NCBI GenBank assembly: GCA_000733355.1
Contig: JNVV01000044.1
Coordinates: 149,577 to 213,576 of the forward strand
Length of the DNA: 64,000 nucleotides
Origin: Falciphora oryzae
Taxonomy: Eukaryota; Ascomycota; Sordariomycetes; Magnaporthales; Magnaporthaceae
Direction: 5' to 3'
Shown here: in pieces, positions 41,027 to 49,604 of the stretch
Numbering within the stretch: position 1 is the first letter of the stretch
How the letters are laid out: each line of letters opens with the position of its first letter
Made by a program: the position numbers and the translations under genes
Notes under the pieces: generated by a model
What the model was told of the DNA's origin: nothing
Database searches by the model: none
What the model saw: only the letters and a program-made list of their open reading frames with translations

Positions 41027-42172
41027 TCACTCTGTCTCCGGCTCGCATGAGCGGGTGTGAATCACCCCGAGAAGTAGCTTTTCCTGCTCAAACAAGAGAT
41101 GGAGGTAGTGTAGAGAGTAGCCCCGAAAGAGCCGGTACGGTTCGTCAACCCACAGCTCAACCTCTCGCCACAGGACAGTGAGGTCCTTTCCTTCCGCCCG
41201 TAGAACCTTGAAGCTGAGGAGGTACTCTTGCTTGGCCTTGATCAGGTAGTCGTAGGCTGTCTTCTGCAGGTACAAGGACTTGGAGACTTTGGACCCCGAC
41301 CAGTCCGAGATCAAGGGCGTGTAGACGATGATGACAGGCTTGGACAGGAATCTCCAGAGAAGCTGTTCCTGCCAGAATCCGGCGTAGTCGCTCCCACAAA
41401 TCTCGATCCAGTTGTACGGCGCGTCTTCGTAGAAGTATCCGAGAACCAGGTTGAAGAGCTGGCAGTTGAAGAGGAAGCGAGTCGCGTCCTTCTCGGTGGT
41501 GAGCACGAACCGGCCGTGAGAAGGGCACTCGAACGATGCCTCGCAGCCGTCCGCAGAGTAGGTGTTCTTGACGCCGTACTTGTCCACAAGCCCGCACTCT
41601 GGGCAGGCGGCGCGGATCGCCAGAGCGCCAGTGGCCGGGGCCAGGTACTTGGCCAGTGTCTCGCGGTTGCGGATGATCTTTTGCAGAACGGCAGGGATGC
41701 CCTCCATCGCAAGGAACTCCTCTTCCAGCCGGATCAGGTATGGCACGCCGTACCTCTCGGAAAGCTCGCTCAGCAGGGCATGGTAGTCGGGGAGGTGCTG
41801 CTGGAACTTGCCAGTGTCCCGCAAGCTCTTCTGGTAGGCTAGACCGTTGATCGCCATCTGCTCACCCTTGGCCCTATCCCACAAGTCGCATGTGACGCGC
41901 ACATCTAGCCCCATGTCGGCCATGCGCCTTGCGGTCACGAAGGCCAGGCCCAAGCTGCAGAGCGTTCCGATATGGGGAGAGCAATTGGGCTGGATGATGA
42001 TGTTGATGTCGGTGGATGCGGTTGGATGTGGCAGCAGGGTTTTGAGGTACCCAGGGTAATTGGACTTGAAGACATAGGAGCCTCCGCCAAGGGCGTGGTG
42101 TGAGCCGAGGTCGAAGGCAATGGGCGTTGGAGTGTGGGCTTCGGCAACAACTGTGCTCTCCTCGCCGGTCAT
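41027..42172 (-). CDS. Class I aminoacyl-tRNA synthetase-like protein (LysRS-I-like), 381 aa
   Basis: A class I nucleotidyl-transferase fold is indicated by a HIGH-type motif, QPNCSPHIGTLCSL (His-Ile-Gly at 67-69), and a KMSKS-type motif, DWSGSKVSKSLY (Ser-Lys-Val-Ser-Lys-Ser, 294-299). Between them is a zinc-ribbon-like cluster (C190-P-E-C193, C210, C216-P-S-H219). This layout recalls archaeal and bacterial class I lysyl-tRNA synthetase. The protein stops soon after the KMSKS region; the large C-terminal anticodon-binding part of a true LysRS-I (about 500 aa) is absent. Eukaryotes charge tRNA-Lys with a class II enzyme, so this is unlikely to be the housekeeping synthetase. It may activate an amino acid or other acid for another purpose. 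Intronless; the start at 42172 is the first ATG. Confidence 0.65.
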   Translation of the reverse strand: MTGEESTVVAEAHTPTPIAFDLGSHHALGGGSYVFKSNYPGYLKTLLPHPTASTDINIIIQPNCSPHIGTLCSLGLAFVTARRMADMGLDVRVTCDLWDRAKGEQMAINGLAYQKSLRDTGKFQQHLPDYHALLSELSERYGVPYLIRLEEEFLAMEGIPAVLQKIIRNRETLAKYLAPATGALAIRAACPECGLVDKYGVKNTYSADGCEASFECPSHGRFVLTTEKDATRFLFNCQLFNLVLGYFYEDAPYNWIEICGSDYAGFWQEQLLWRFLSKPVIIVYTPLISDWSGSKVSKSLYLQKTAYDYLIKAKQEYLLSFKVLRAEGKDLTVLWREVELWVDEPYRLFRGYSLHYLHLLFEQEKLLLGVIHTRSCEPETE

Positions 42173-42746
42173 TTTTGCAGATGACGGATCGGCTTCAGGG
42201 GGAGGTTGCTTTCCGAGTGGTGCTGAGCTGGGGAGAGTGGTGTCGAGCGAAAAAGAGTGATATTGAACGGGAGATAGTGATTGGAACTTGTGATGAAAAT
42301 CAGCAGAAATTGCAGTAGTTGCGTGGTGCTGGGGATAGAGTCTAGGGCACGATGAAGAAAGGGAAGAGCCCCCCTTTTACGTACAGATTACCTAGGGGAC
42401 GCCGGTTGACCGCATGATCAAAGTAATATACTGGAGGACGGGCGCCACAGTGTAAGCAATTCAACCTCGAGTACGTCGCATGATAAAGAATGGGCCTATT
42501 TTTTTGGCCCCGCGACTAACAAATGGGAATTCCGGTCGGGGTCCGAGGTTGTTGAAGGGCAGCCACTTGAGCTGATGCGGCAGCCAAGACGTTTTCACCT
42601 TCCCGAAAGTGTCGTTTTAAAGGCGTTTTCCACGTCACTCTGGTGTGTTCCACCGCGTTGTTAGCCGCGGCTTGAAGCACTCGATTGGGGAAAGAACTTT
42701 TTATTAGCTCGCTTACCGAAACACATAAGCCGCCGTAAGCCCAGTC
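42173..42746. promoter_or_regulatory. Divergent upstream region
   Basis: Separates the synthetase-like gene (minus) from the DUF7730-like gene (plus); no defined element recognised. Confidence 0.4.
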
Positions 42747-43613
42747 ATGGCACCAAGACGTACCAAACGCGTCTGCAAAGCGTGCAGCCTTACCTCGGCG
42801 GATATTGCTATAATAATGGGTAGAAGCATTCCCTCGATCCGCCTGGCCCGATCCATCTCTTGTGCATTTTCTAATGTGCGGAAACGTCTGGTCATCTCCC
42901 ACTTCGCTTTAACAAACCCGATGGCATCCTCGCTTGCGTTTTCCCAATCGGACCTGCCAGGTCACAAGACACATATGGGGCTAAACTTGCTCACCCTGCC
43001 ACAGGAGCTGCAAGACAGGATCGCAGTACTCCATTTCACACTCGGAACAGTTACTCCCGTTCTGATCCCCGCCTCCAGCAAGCCCTGGTTTGAACGTCTC
43101 TTCCCTCGAGTCGGTCTCTGGGAGGACGAATACCAGGACGCAAAGCTCCTCAGAATCGAAAAGCAGCCAGAGCAACCCCCGTCTCGGCTTTCGTTTCTTC
43201 TCACTTGCCGGATGATATACCACAACTACCAAACACTATTTTACAAGCTCAACACGTTCGAATTCCCGGAGCCGGGCCGTCTCTCGCCATTCATTACGCA
43301 AATTGGGAACATCAGAGCCACTGCTTTGCGAAGGATTACTGTCCACTGGTCAACTCGCTGCAAAGCAATCGAGGGGTTTTCAAAGCTTGCAAAGGATACC
43401 AACATTTCCCACCTAGTCCTTGTGGTAGATTATCCCGTTTTTAGTACTCGTCAAAGGGTGGACGCTGAAGGAAATATGCTTGAGATTGTGGAGGATGGTG
43501 CAATCACTTCGCTTTGCAGTTTAAAAGGGCTCGAATCGCTGCAAGTTACTGGAAAGCTTGCTGCAGATTTGAAACTGTTGTTAAAGGTTCGTTTGTGGCA
43601 GCAAAGAGTGTAA
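42747..43613 (+). CDS. DUF7730/F-box-like fungal protein
   Basis: LLTLPQELQDRIAVLHFTLG followed later by SRLSFLLTCRMIYHNYQTLF and YKLNTFEF is the signature of a large fungal family with an F-box-like opening and the R-x-I-Y-x-E/N-x-x-P/x-L-F-Y block (DUF7730 group). The frame is open from ATG 42747, but the domain begins near residue 80, so the real start may be ATG 42918 (MASSLAFSQSDL). The C-terminal part (about 120 residues after the LFY block) is helical or beta-mixed, without motif. Total length 288 aa from the first ATG or 231 aa from the second. Function unknown; F-box-like proteins may recruit ubiquitin ligases. The ending at 43613 may be a retained intron. Confidence 0.6.
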   Translation: MAPRRTKRVCKACSLTSADIAIIMGRSIPSIRLARSISCAFSNVRKRLVISHFALTNPMASSLAFSQSDLPGHKTHMGLNLLTLPQELQDRIAVLHFTLGTVTPVLIPASSKPWFERLFPRVGLWEDEYQDAKLLRIEKQPEQPPSRLSFLLTCRMIYHNYQTLFYKLNTFEFPEPGRLSPFITQIGNIRATALRRITVHWSTRCKAIEGFSKLAKDTNISHLVLVVDYPVFSTRQRVDAEGNMLEIVEDGAITSLCSLKGLESLQVTGKLAADLKLLLKVRLWQQRV

Positions 43614-43800
43614 TATCAACAAGCGTTTCGGTCTTGTGCCACTAACACCAGAGTTGTCGCCGGACCTAGTGGGTAAATATAGCTTCAAAGAGCGAAACTG
43701 GCACCGCTGTTGTTTTGGGGGCACGTCACTGGCCATGGCAGCGCCGAAAAGAGCTTATTATCGAGCTAGGTTTACATATAACAACCACAGGCTTTATCTG

Positions 43801-44751
43801 CTATGTTCGCCCATCCTTGACCCAGCAGCCAGTCCAGCCAACCTCTACCAGGATGGGCTCCTCGTAGTACTCCTTGAAGCGGTCCGTGACGTCGAGCAGG
43901 AACTGGGAACAGTGCTCCGTGTGGCCCCAGCTGGCGCTGATCTCGTCAATGTTGCGGCCCTCGAACAGGGCGACGTACTGGCGCCGCCACATCTGGACGC
44001 AGTGGTTGATGTGGTCACGCTGCGACGTGTCTGTCGTCGTCGTCGCCGTTTCTCAGTCAGCACGGGGGCCAGCCAGGAGAGATCGCAGGGTGTGTGTGTA
44101 TGTGTGGGTGTTTGACAGAGTGTGTGCTTGGGGGAAGAGGCTGGGGGGATATGATGTGTCCTCACAGTAGTGGTCCACCTCGCCGAGCGCATCGGGCCCG
44201 CCTTCGATGCGGCGCGTGCGCGCCTCGTCGTGGTACCCGTGCCACGTGCCGTCGTCGGCGTACTCGTCCAGCCACTCGCGCGAGCTGCAGCGGGGCGACA
44301 CCCAGTGGTTGAGCAGCATGTCGTAGCGGCACCCCCTTGCTTTGGCCTCGGCCGTCGAGGAGCCGCAGCCGACAAAGGCCGCGCCCGACGTCGCGTTGTG
44401 CGCCGACGAGGCGCTGTGCGGCGGGAGCGCCGCCAGGTTCTCGGCGTGTCCGCCCGCGTGCGAGTGCTTGCTGCCACTACCGGCTGCGGTCGTCGTCGTC
44501 GTCGTCGTCGTAGTAGTAGTCGGCGCTGGCTTCGCGCATGATCCTCGTGGGCTGTGGGGGAGGACGAAGAAGATCCAGAGGAGCGAGGTGAGGATGAAGA
44601 CGAGCGAGTGCGAGACCACAGGCCTCACTGCTGCCCTCCACCTTCTTTTGGACCCGGCCACCTCGTAGGTTGCGGCGCTCCTCGGCTCCCCGCATTGCGC
44701 TTCGTCGTCGGTATACTTGAGGAATGGCTGCTCGTCGGGTTTGGAAGACAT
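43801..44751 (-). CDS. UstYa-like single-pass membrane protein (2 exons, 271 aa)
   Basis: Exons 44751-44166 and 44030-43801. The 135-bp intron has GTGAGG, CTGAC and CAG, and the join restores a Tyr codon. A cytosolic N-terminus, one membrane span (SLVFILTSLLWIFFVLP) and a poly-Thr/Ala spacer precede a lumenal domain opening RGCRYDMLLNHWVSPRCSS. The second exon carries both HxxHC motifs, HINHC and HTEHC, which define UstYa/DUF3328 and related fungal proteins. UstYa proteins are putative metal-dependent oxidases that cyclise or oxidise ribosomal peptides. The related GCxxD family to which this one looks closer is common outside such clusters, and no precursor peptide gene is seen nearby. The Thr run (TTTTTTTTTTT) is a repeat that may vary in length. 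Confidence 0.75.
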
Positions 44752-45575
44752 CGCGGTTTGGTTCCCGTGGTATCAATTGGGTATTTACGCAAGCAGTGGT
44801 AGTTGAGGTAGAAATAGAGTCGGAAGTTAGTAAGGTGACTGCATGCAGCATGCAGAAAGGACGGCGCCGTCGGTCTGGTCTAAATACCCGTCTCGCTCTC
44901 GCGCTCCTTCAGGTCCATTCTTGCCAACCTTCCCTCTTCTGGTTGGGTGTTTCAAGGGCAGGTCTTGCGTTGTTCGGACGATGTCTCGTGTTTCGACGAG
45001 GAATGCTTGGATCGCCGCCGATCCGTGCCCAAGGGTCCATCTTGGAACGAAACATGCGATCCCAAGAACTCAAAGTCGACGTCGCGCGGCGGCGGCGGCA
45101 GGGGTTGCGGCCAAGGGGTGTTTCACGCCGCAGTCTAACGTGCTTGGCTGGACCGTCGTCCCAAAAGACGCAGCGCGATTGGCGGCTCAGGTCTGGGGGG
45201 TCGGCACGTCCTCAATGCCGGCGCCACCCGCCCAAAACAGTTCTCTCGGCAGCATAGGAATGTGAGGGAGAGAAGGACAATGGTGGCACAGGCAGATTTA
45301 TTGCCACAGCCTGGTTGTGAACGTGATGTGGGGCCCTGTGGCATGCTACAGTACAAAGCTCGTCGCTCGATCAAACATTGCGAGACGCCGAGATTGAAGA
45401 CAAACCATTCGTTTGCACGACCGAAGAAGATGTCGCCTCTGGCCACTTGCGCCCCAAGTTGGTCGACAAGGAACCTGAACGTTGCCAGTCCTTCAAGGAC
45501 CACGATGCACTCCCCGTTGCCGACATCGGCAAAGTTGGGACGCCTCCCTGGCTTGCCCTCCCTCGCGGCCTCGAC
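44752..45575. other. Intergenic spacer
   Basis: No coding region supported; the open frames in this GC-rich spacer have no recognisable content. Confidence 0.5.
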
Positions 45576-46640
45576 CTAGAGTCCGCTGTCGAGTGACCGG
45601 AAGTGGTCCCTGATCACGGTGGCGCGCGCGAAGAGGCCGAGGTAGCGCAGGGCGCCGTCGTGGGATCGCATCCACGCTCGCGGCCGCAGCGCGAGCTCCA
45701 GCGCGAACCCGGCCTCGACACCCTCGGTCTGCCACACCCACAGCTGGTAGTTCTCCTTGAGCGGGTGCAGCATCGCTGCGACCGAGACGGCGCCCTCTGG
45801 GCCCGCCGCCGCGCGCATCAGCGCCGAAGCTGCCGGCTCCGCCGGGCTGAAGCCGTGGGGGAAGTTGAGGATCGCATCGCGCCGTGACGCTTTCCCGGCG
45901 GCCGCGCTGGTTCGCCACGTTACCGTACTTCCGAGGCACACCCCCGTGCTGGGAGGGGAGCTGTCGAGCTGAGGCCAGCCGTCGCCGGCATCCAGTCGGT
46001 TCGCGGAGTTGACCTCGGGCGCGGCGACTGCCGTTTTGAAGTGGTCCCAGCCTTTGACGATGGCATGCGTGTCGGCGCCGCAGGCTACGATCGGGACAAA
46101 TGGGTCGAAGGTCCGCAGCGTAGGCTCGTTGGCGTGGCCTGGCAGGTGCAGGGTAAGGACGATTGCGCCGAGGGGCGACCCTTCCTGGCCGTCGTGCGGT
46201 GTGGTGGTGTCGCCTGCGGCTGGCGCCGCGGGGGCGTCGGTCTCTCTAGCTATAGCTTCGACTGCCGCCGTCCCTCGCAGCAGGCTGGCAGATCTGGGGG
46301 ATGCTGAGGAATCAGCTGGCGACCAGAGTCGAGTCGCCGACCGGCCGGGAGTCGACAACGACGTGGAAGTAGGGCTTGGCGCCGGCGGCCCGCTCAGCCA
46401 TGGGGACGGGGATGGAATAGAGCCACGAGTTGTCGCCGTTTAGGGCTGTGATGATCGGCTTCAAGGTCGCATCCGGATCGGTGAGGTGGGCCTGGAGAGC
46501 TGCCCTTCTCTTGTCATCAGACGTGCCCGTGCTGACGTCACCTGCCTTGGGTTTCCGGGTCTGCTTAGGAGCGGTTGGATTTGGTTGGGGGCAGTGGCCG
46601 CGTCGACGTTCGGCAGGGGGGTGTTTCTGAGCTTAGATTG
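45576..46640 (-). pseudogene. Metallo-beta-lactamase-fold protein gene, broken
   Basis: Read right to left, the 5' half gives LNGDNSWLYSIPVPMAERAA, the opening of a fungal family of MBL-fold proteins with a signature NGDNSWLxS...P. It is stopped by TGA at 46312-46314 where a Trp (TGG) is expected. The frame then changes within 46270-46300, after which ALVLTLHLPGHANEPTLRTF-like sequence and ILNFPHGFSP continue openly to the TAG at 45576. The usual MBL metal motif HxHxDH is not visible (HLPGHANE instead), so even the intact ancestor may have lacked hydrolase activity. No clear start codon for the 5' half was found. Confidence in the family is moderate, in the breaks fairly high. Confidence 0.6.
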
Positions 46641-46659
46641 AAGGTCGTAAGGATGACTG

Positions 46660-46722
46660 TGAACGAGGACAGCAACGAGGACAGCGGCGAGGATAGCAAC
46701 GAGGACGGCAACGAGGACAGCA
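46660..46722 (+). repeat. 12-bp minisatellite, about 5 copies
   Basis: Tandem units resembling GAGGACAGCAAC with one or two substitutions each, at the 5' border of the broken MBL-fold gene. Confidence 0.8.
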
Positions 46723-47220
46723 GACGGTTGGAATAAGAAACGGCCAGTACTCTAGCGAGCCCTTGTCGCTAGTGCCATGCCATGGGTTTTGGCGACCGCT
46801 GGTTTGCTGCCGATCTTCCTTGTCATCGAGGCCAAGCCCCGAAACCAGAGACCCTAGCCACATCTGGCCCTAGCATGACCGAGGGAGTCTCTTGCGGAGA
46901 TAGCAGATCCTTCTTGACCAGGAAAAGGTCTAGGGCCAAGCTAACTGGGGTGGCCAAGACCGAGCATCTCGGTTTCGCCGCTATCTCTCGGAACCAATAG
47001 GTAATATACCACTTCCAAGCTAGAAGAAACGCCCGTTGAATCAGAACTTGCATAGTGGCTGGGTCGCTCCGGTGAACCGAGTGATGGTAAGTGGCAGGAC
47101 CACGGAGAAGAGGTGCTATAGGGCATTGTCGCATGCTCTGTGCCTGTATGGAAGCACTTCATCATGTCTAGGTAGGTATCCGACCGTCCACGAGGTCCCT
47201 CCAAGAGAAAGAAAGCAGCT

Positions 47221-48075
47221 TCAGCCCCGCCACCCCTTGCCCGCGATGCCGCCGCCAATGTACGGTGGCGGGACCTCGCCGACGCCGCCGACCATGCGGT
47301 CCTCGCGCTCCTCGACGACCTGGTAGTCGGGCAGGGCGTTGTCCGGGCCGGCCTCGTTCCAGGTGCCCAGGACGTCGTCGGCGTCGTCGGGCGCCATGCC
47401 CAGCTCCTCGCGCAGCTGCGCCAGGCGCGCCGAGTACTCGCGCAGCACGTCCTCGCCCTCGGCCAGCCAGCCCGTCAGGCGGTCGCGGCGCGCGCGCACG
47501 TCCTCGATGGTGCTGTACGACGATGTCGACGACGGCAACGACGACGGGCCCCCCGCTGCTGCTGCTGCTGCTGCTGCTGCGGCGCCGCTGCCGCTGTCGA
47601 CGACGACGGCGCGCGGCGGCCGCGGCCCGCCCGTGTATGGCGGCACGTCCGAGGCCGAGTAGGCTGGCGGCAGGTCCGTGTCGGGCGAGGGCGCGGCCGG
47701 GGGCGGGGGCTCGGCGGACGGCGGGCTGAAGACGAGGTCGTTGGCGGCAGGGACAGCGGCGCCGGCGTGGCCGTATCGCTGGAGCCAGACGTTGTGCTCG
47801 CGCAGCGAGGCGCGGAGGTGGTCGAGCTCCGAGGCGAGCGAGGGGATGAGGCGGCGGAGGTCGTTGTACGCGGATTGGGCTTCCGAGGTGGACGACGACG
47901 GCTCGGCGGGGGAGGGCGGTCGGGGATGGCGAGGAGGCTCAGTGCCCGCGGCTGCGACTTGGGGCTGCGTCGCTGACGGGGCGGGGGAGGGGTCGGGAGA
48001 GTCGGAGGAGGGAGGGGTGCTGTGGCTTGGCGACGACGCTTCTGGCCGTTCGTGGAGCTGGTTGCTCTGGGGCAT
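47221..48075 (-). CDS. Pro-rich protein with PPxY motifs and coiled-coil, 284 aa
   Basis: Single exon. Pro/Ser-rich disordered N-terminus, a helix (AYNDLRRLIPSLASELDHLR), a central region with LPPAYSASDVPPYTGG, an Ala run encoded by GCN repeats (47557-47580), a second coiled-coil (RRDRLTGWLAEGEDVLREYS) and a C-terminal PPPYIGG. Three PPxY-like sites (LPPAY, VPPYT, PPPYI) are typical ligands of WW domains, for example in Rsp5/Nedd4-type ubiquitin ligases. That suggests an adaptor, but the arrestin fold is absent. No other domain seen. Confidence 0.7.
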   Translation of the reverse strand: MPQSNQLHERPEASSPSHSTPPSSDSPDPSPAPSATQPQVAAAGTEPPRHPRPPSPAEPSSSTSEAQSAYNDLRRLIPSLASELDHLRASLREHNVWLQRYGHAGAAVPAANDLVFSPPSAEPPPPAAPSPDTDLPPAYSASDVPPYTGGPRPPRAVVVDSGSGAAAAAAAAAAGGPSSLPSSTSSYSTIEDVRARRDRLTGWLAEGEDVLREYSARLAQLREELGMAPDDADDVLGTWNEAGPDNALPDYQVVEEREDRMVGGVGEVPPPYIGGGIAGKGWRG

Positions 48076-48482
48076 GGCGGCGGATGTGTCGCTGGTTTCT
48101 GGCCGAGTGGGAATTACTGCGAAATCTGTGCTGGTGGCGTCTGGAGCCGAAGGGGAACCTTGTACTTTCGGCCGAGCTCGATTGCTCGAGGAGCAACGCC
48201 CGGGCGTGTGGGGCTCCTGTTCGACTCATGCCCCGCAACAGGCCCACGAACGTGCTCCACTAAGAACGGCCCAGGCGGGGCGGCTGAACGCTGGCTGGGA
48301 TGGGCACGACAGCACGACAGCAACCACAGCAGCACAGGGGAATTGACGTCGCGCGGGGTTTCCCGTTTCGGCGACGGCCTAGGTTCAATCATGTCGGCGA
48401 ATGCGATGACTCCATTGATCTTGGCCAGTAGGCGGCATCACTAATTGCTCTGTAGGACTCCTCAAAGGCTTGCCCAGGCAGC
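48076..48482. other. Intergenic spacer
   Basis: Promoter of the PPxY gene; no distinct element recognised. Confidence 0.4.
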
Positions 48483-49604
48483 CTAAGACGCCGCCAACCC
48501 GCCAGTAGCCCCCGCACAAACCGTCACGTAGCTGATGGGACCTGCTGCCGTCACCGTGACGGGCTCGTTGAAAACCGTCGTGAAGGTCTGCACCCTCAGT
48601 TCGTACACAGCCACGACCTGGCTGGTCACTACCGTGTTGTCGACAAGCCCGATCGTCCTGAACGTGCTGCTGACCGTCTCCACCACCGGCCCCGTGGCCG
48701 CCGCAGCATCCTGGCGCTTCTCGCGAGCCTGCGCCTCCCCGCCGACCGCCGCCGCTCCCGTCGCCCCTGCCGCGCCGCAGTCCTTGGGCGTCACGTACGA
48801 CGTCGACGGCGCCGGCGTCACCGTCACCACGTACCACACCGCCGTCTCGGACGTGCTTGGGTTGTTGCACACCGTTTCCGTCACCGTCGACGTCCGGTCC
48901 GGCAGCGTGACCGTCACCACCGTCGACGTGGCCGCCTTGATGGTGAGGATGGTGTCGCTGCCGCCCTCACTGAAGCGGCTGATGGCCGGCACGTAGGGCT
49001 CCGTCGTCGGCATGCGCCCACCGCCCACCACCGCCTCCGACACGCGCGACGAGACCATGCAGACGCTGGTGACGGTGGCGCGCGCGCGCGCCGTGGCTGA
49101 CGGCAGCGCCGTGTGCGTGCTCGTGGACGCGACGTACTGCGACTCGACCAGCGTGTTGGTGCAGCTGGTCGACCACACCGTCAGCCCGGCCGTCGTGGGC
49201 TGGACCGCGACCGTGGGCGAGACGACCGTCTTGGGTGGGCTGAGGCTGTCCGTCACCGTTGCCGTGCTGCGCGTCGTCACGGTGATGGTGCTGGTCGACG
49301 TGACGGTGACGACGGGCGCCGTGGGCCGGGGCTGCTGGTACGAGTAGCTCACGCAGCCCGATCTGATCACCGACGACGCCGTGAAGGCGTACTCGACGAC
49401 GGTGCCTAAGGTGACGTAGCTGGTTGTGTCCTGCGGGAAGACCGTCGTTACCGCCGGCGCCGCGGTTGCTGTGACAAAGGCCCATACGAAGCTCGTTTCG
49501 GTGCTCGTCTCCTCCCGGAGCTCCATGCCAGCCTGAAGAGGAGTCCCGCTGACCGAGGCCGCCAGCGCCAGGACTGTTGGGCGACACAGGGAAAGACGGC
49601 GCAT
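48483..49604 (-). CDS. Secreted Thr/Ser/Val-rich surface protein, 373 aa
   Basis: Single exon. A signal peptide (MRRLSLCRPTVLALAASVSG) is followed by a low-complexity body built of TVTST-like repeats typical of fungal wall or adhesin proteins that are heavily O-glycosylated. A dibasic site (REKRQDA, about residue 295) may be cut by the Kex2 protease, and several paired cysteines occur. The C-terminus is not strongly hydrophobic, so a GPI anchor is doubtful. No enzyme domain is seen. Confidence 0.75.
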   Translation of the reverse strand: MRRLSLCRPTVLALAASVSGTPLQAGMELREETSTETSFVWAFVTATAAPAVTTVFPQDTTSYVTLGTVVEYAFTASSVIRSGCVSYSYQQPRPTAPVVTVTSTSTITVTTRSTATVTDSLSPPKTVVSPTVAVQPTTAGLTVWSTSCTNTLVESQYVASTSTHTALPSATARARATVTSVCMVSSRVSEAVVGGGRMPTTEPYVPAISRFSEGGSDTILTIKAATSTVVTVTLPDRTSTVTETVCNNPSTSETAVWYVVTVTPAPSTSYVTPKDCGAAGATGAAAVGGEAQAREKRQDAAAATGPVVETVSSTFRTIGLVDNTVVTSQVVAVYELRVQTFTTVFNEPVTVTAAGPISYVTVCAGATGGLAAS

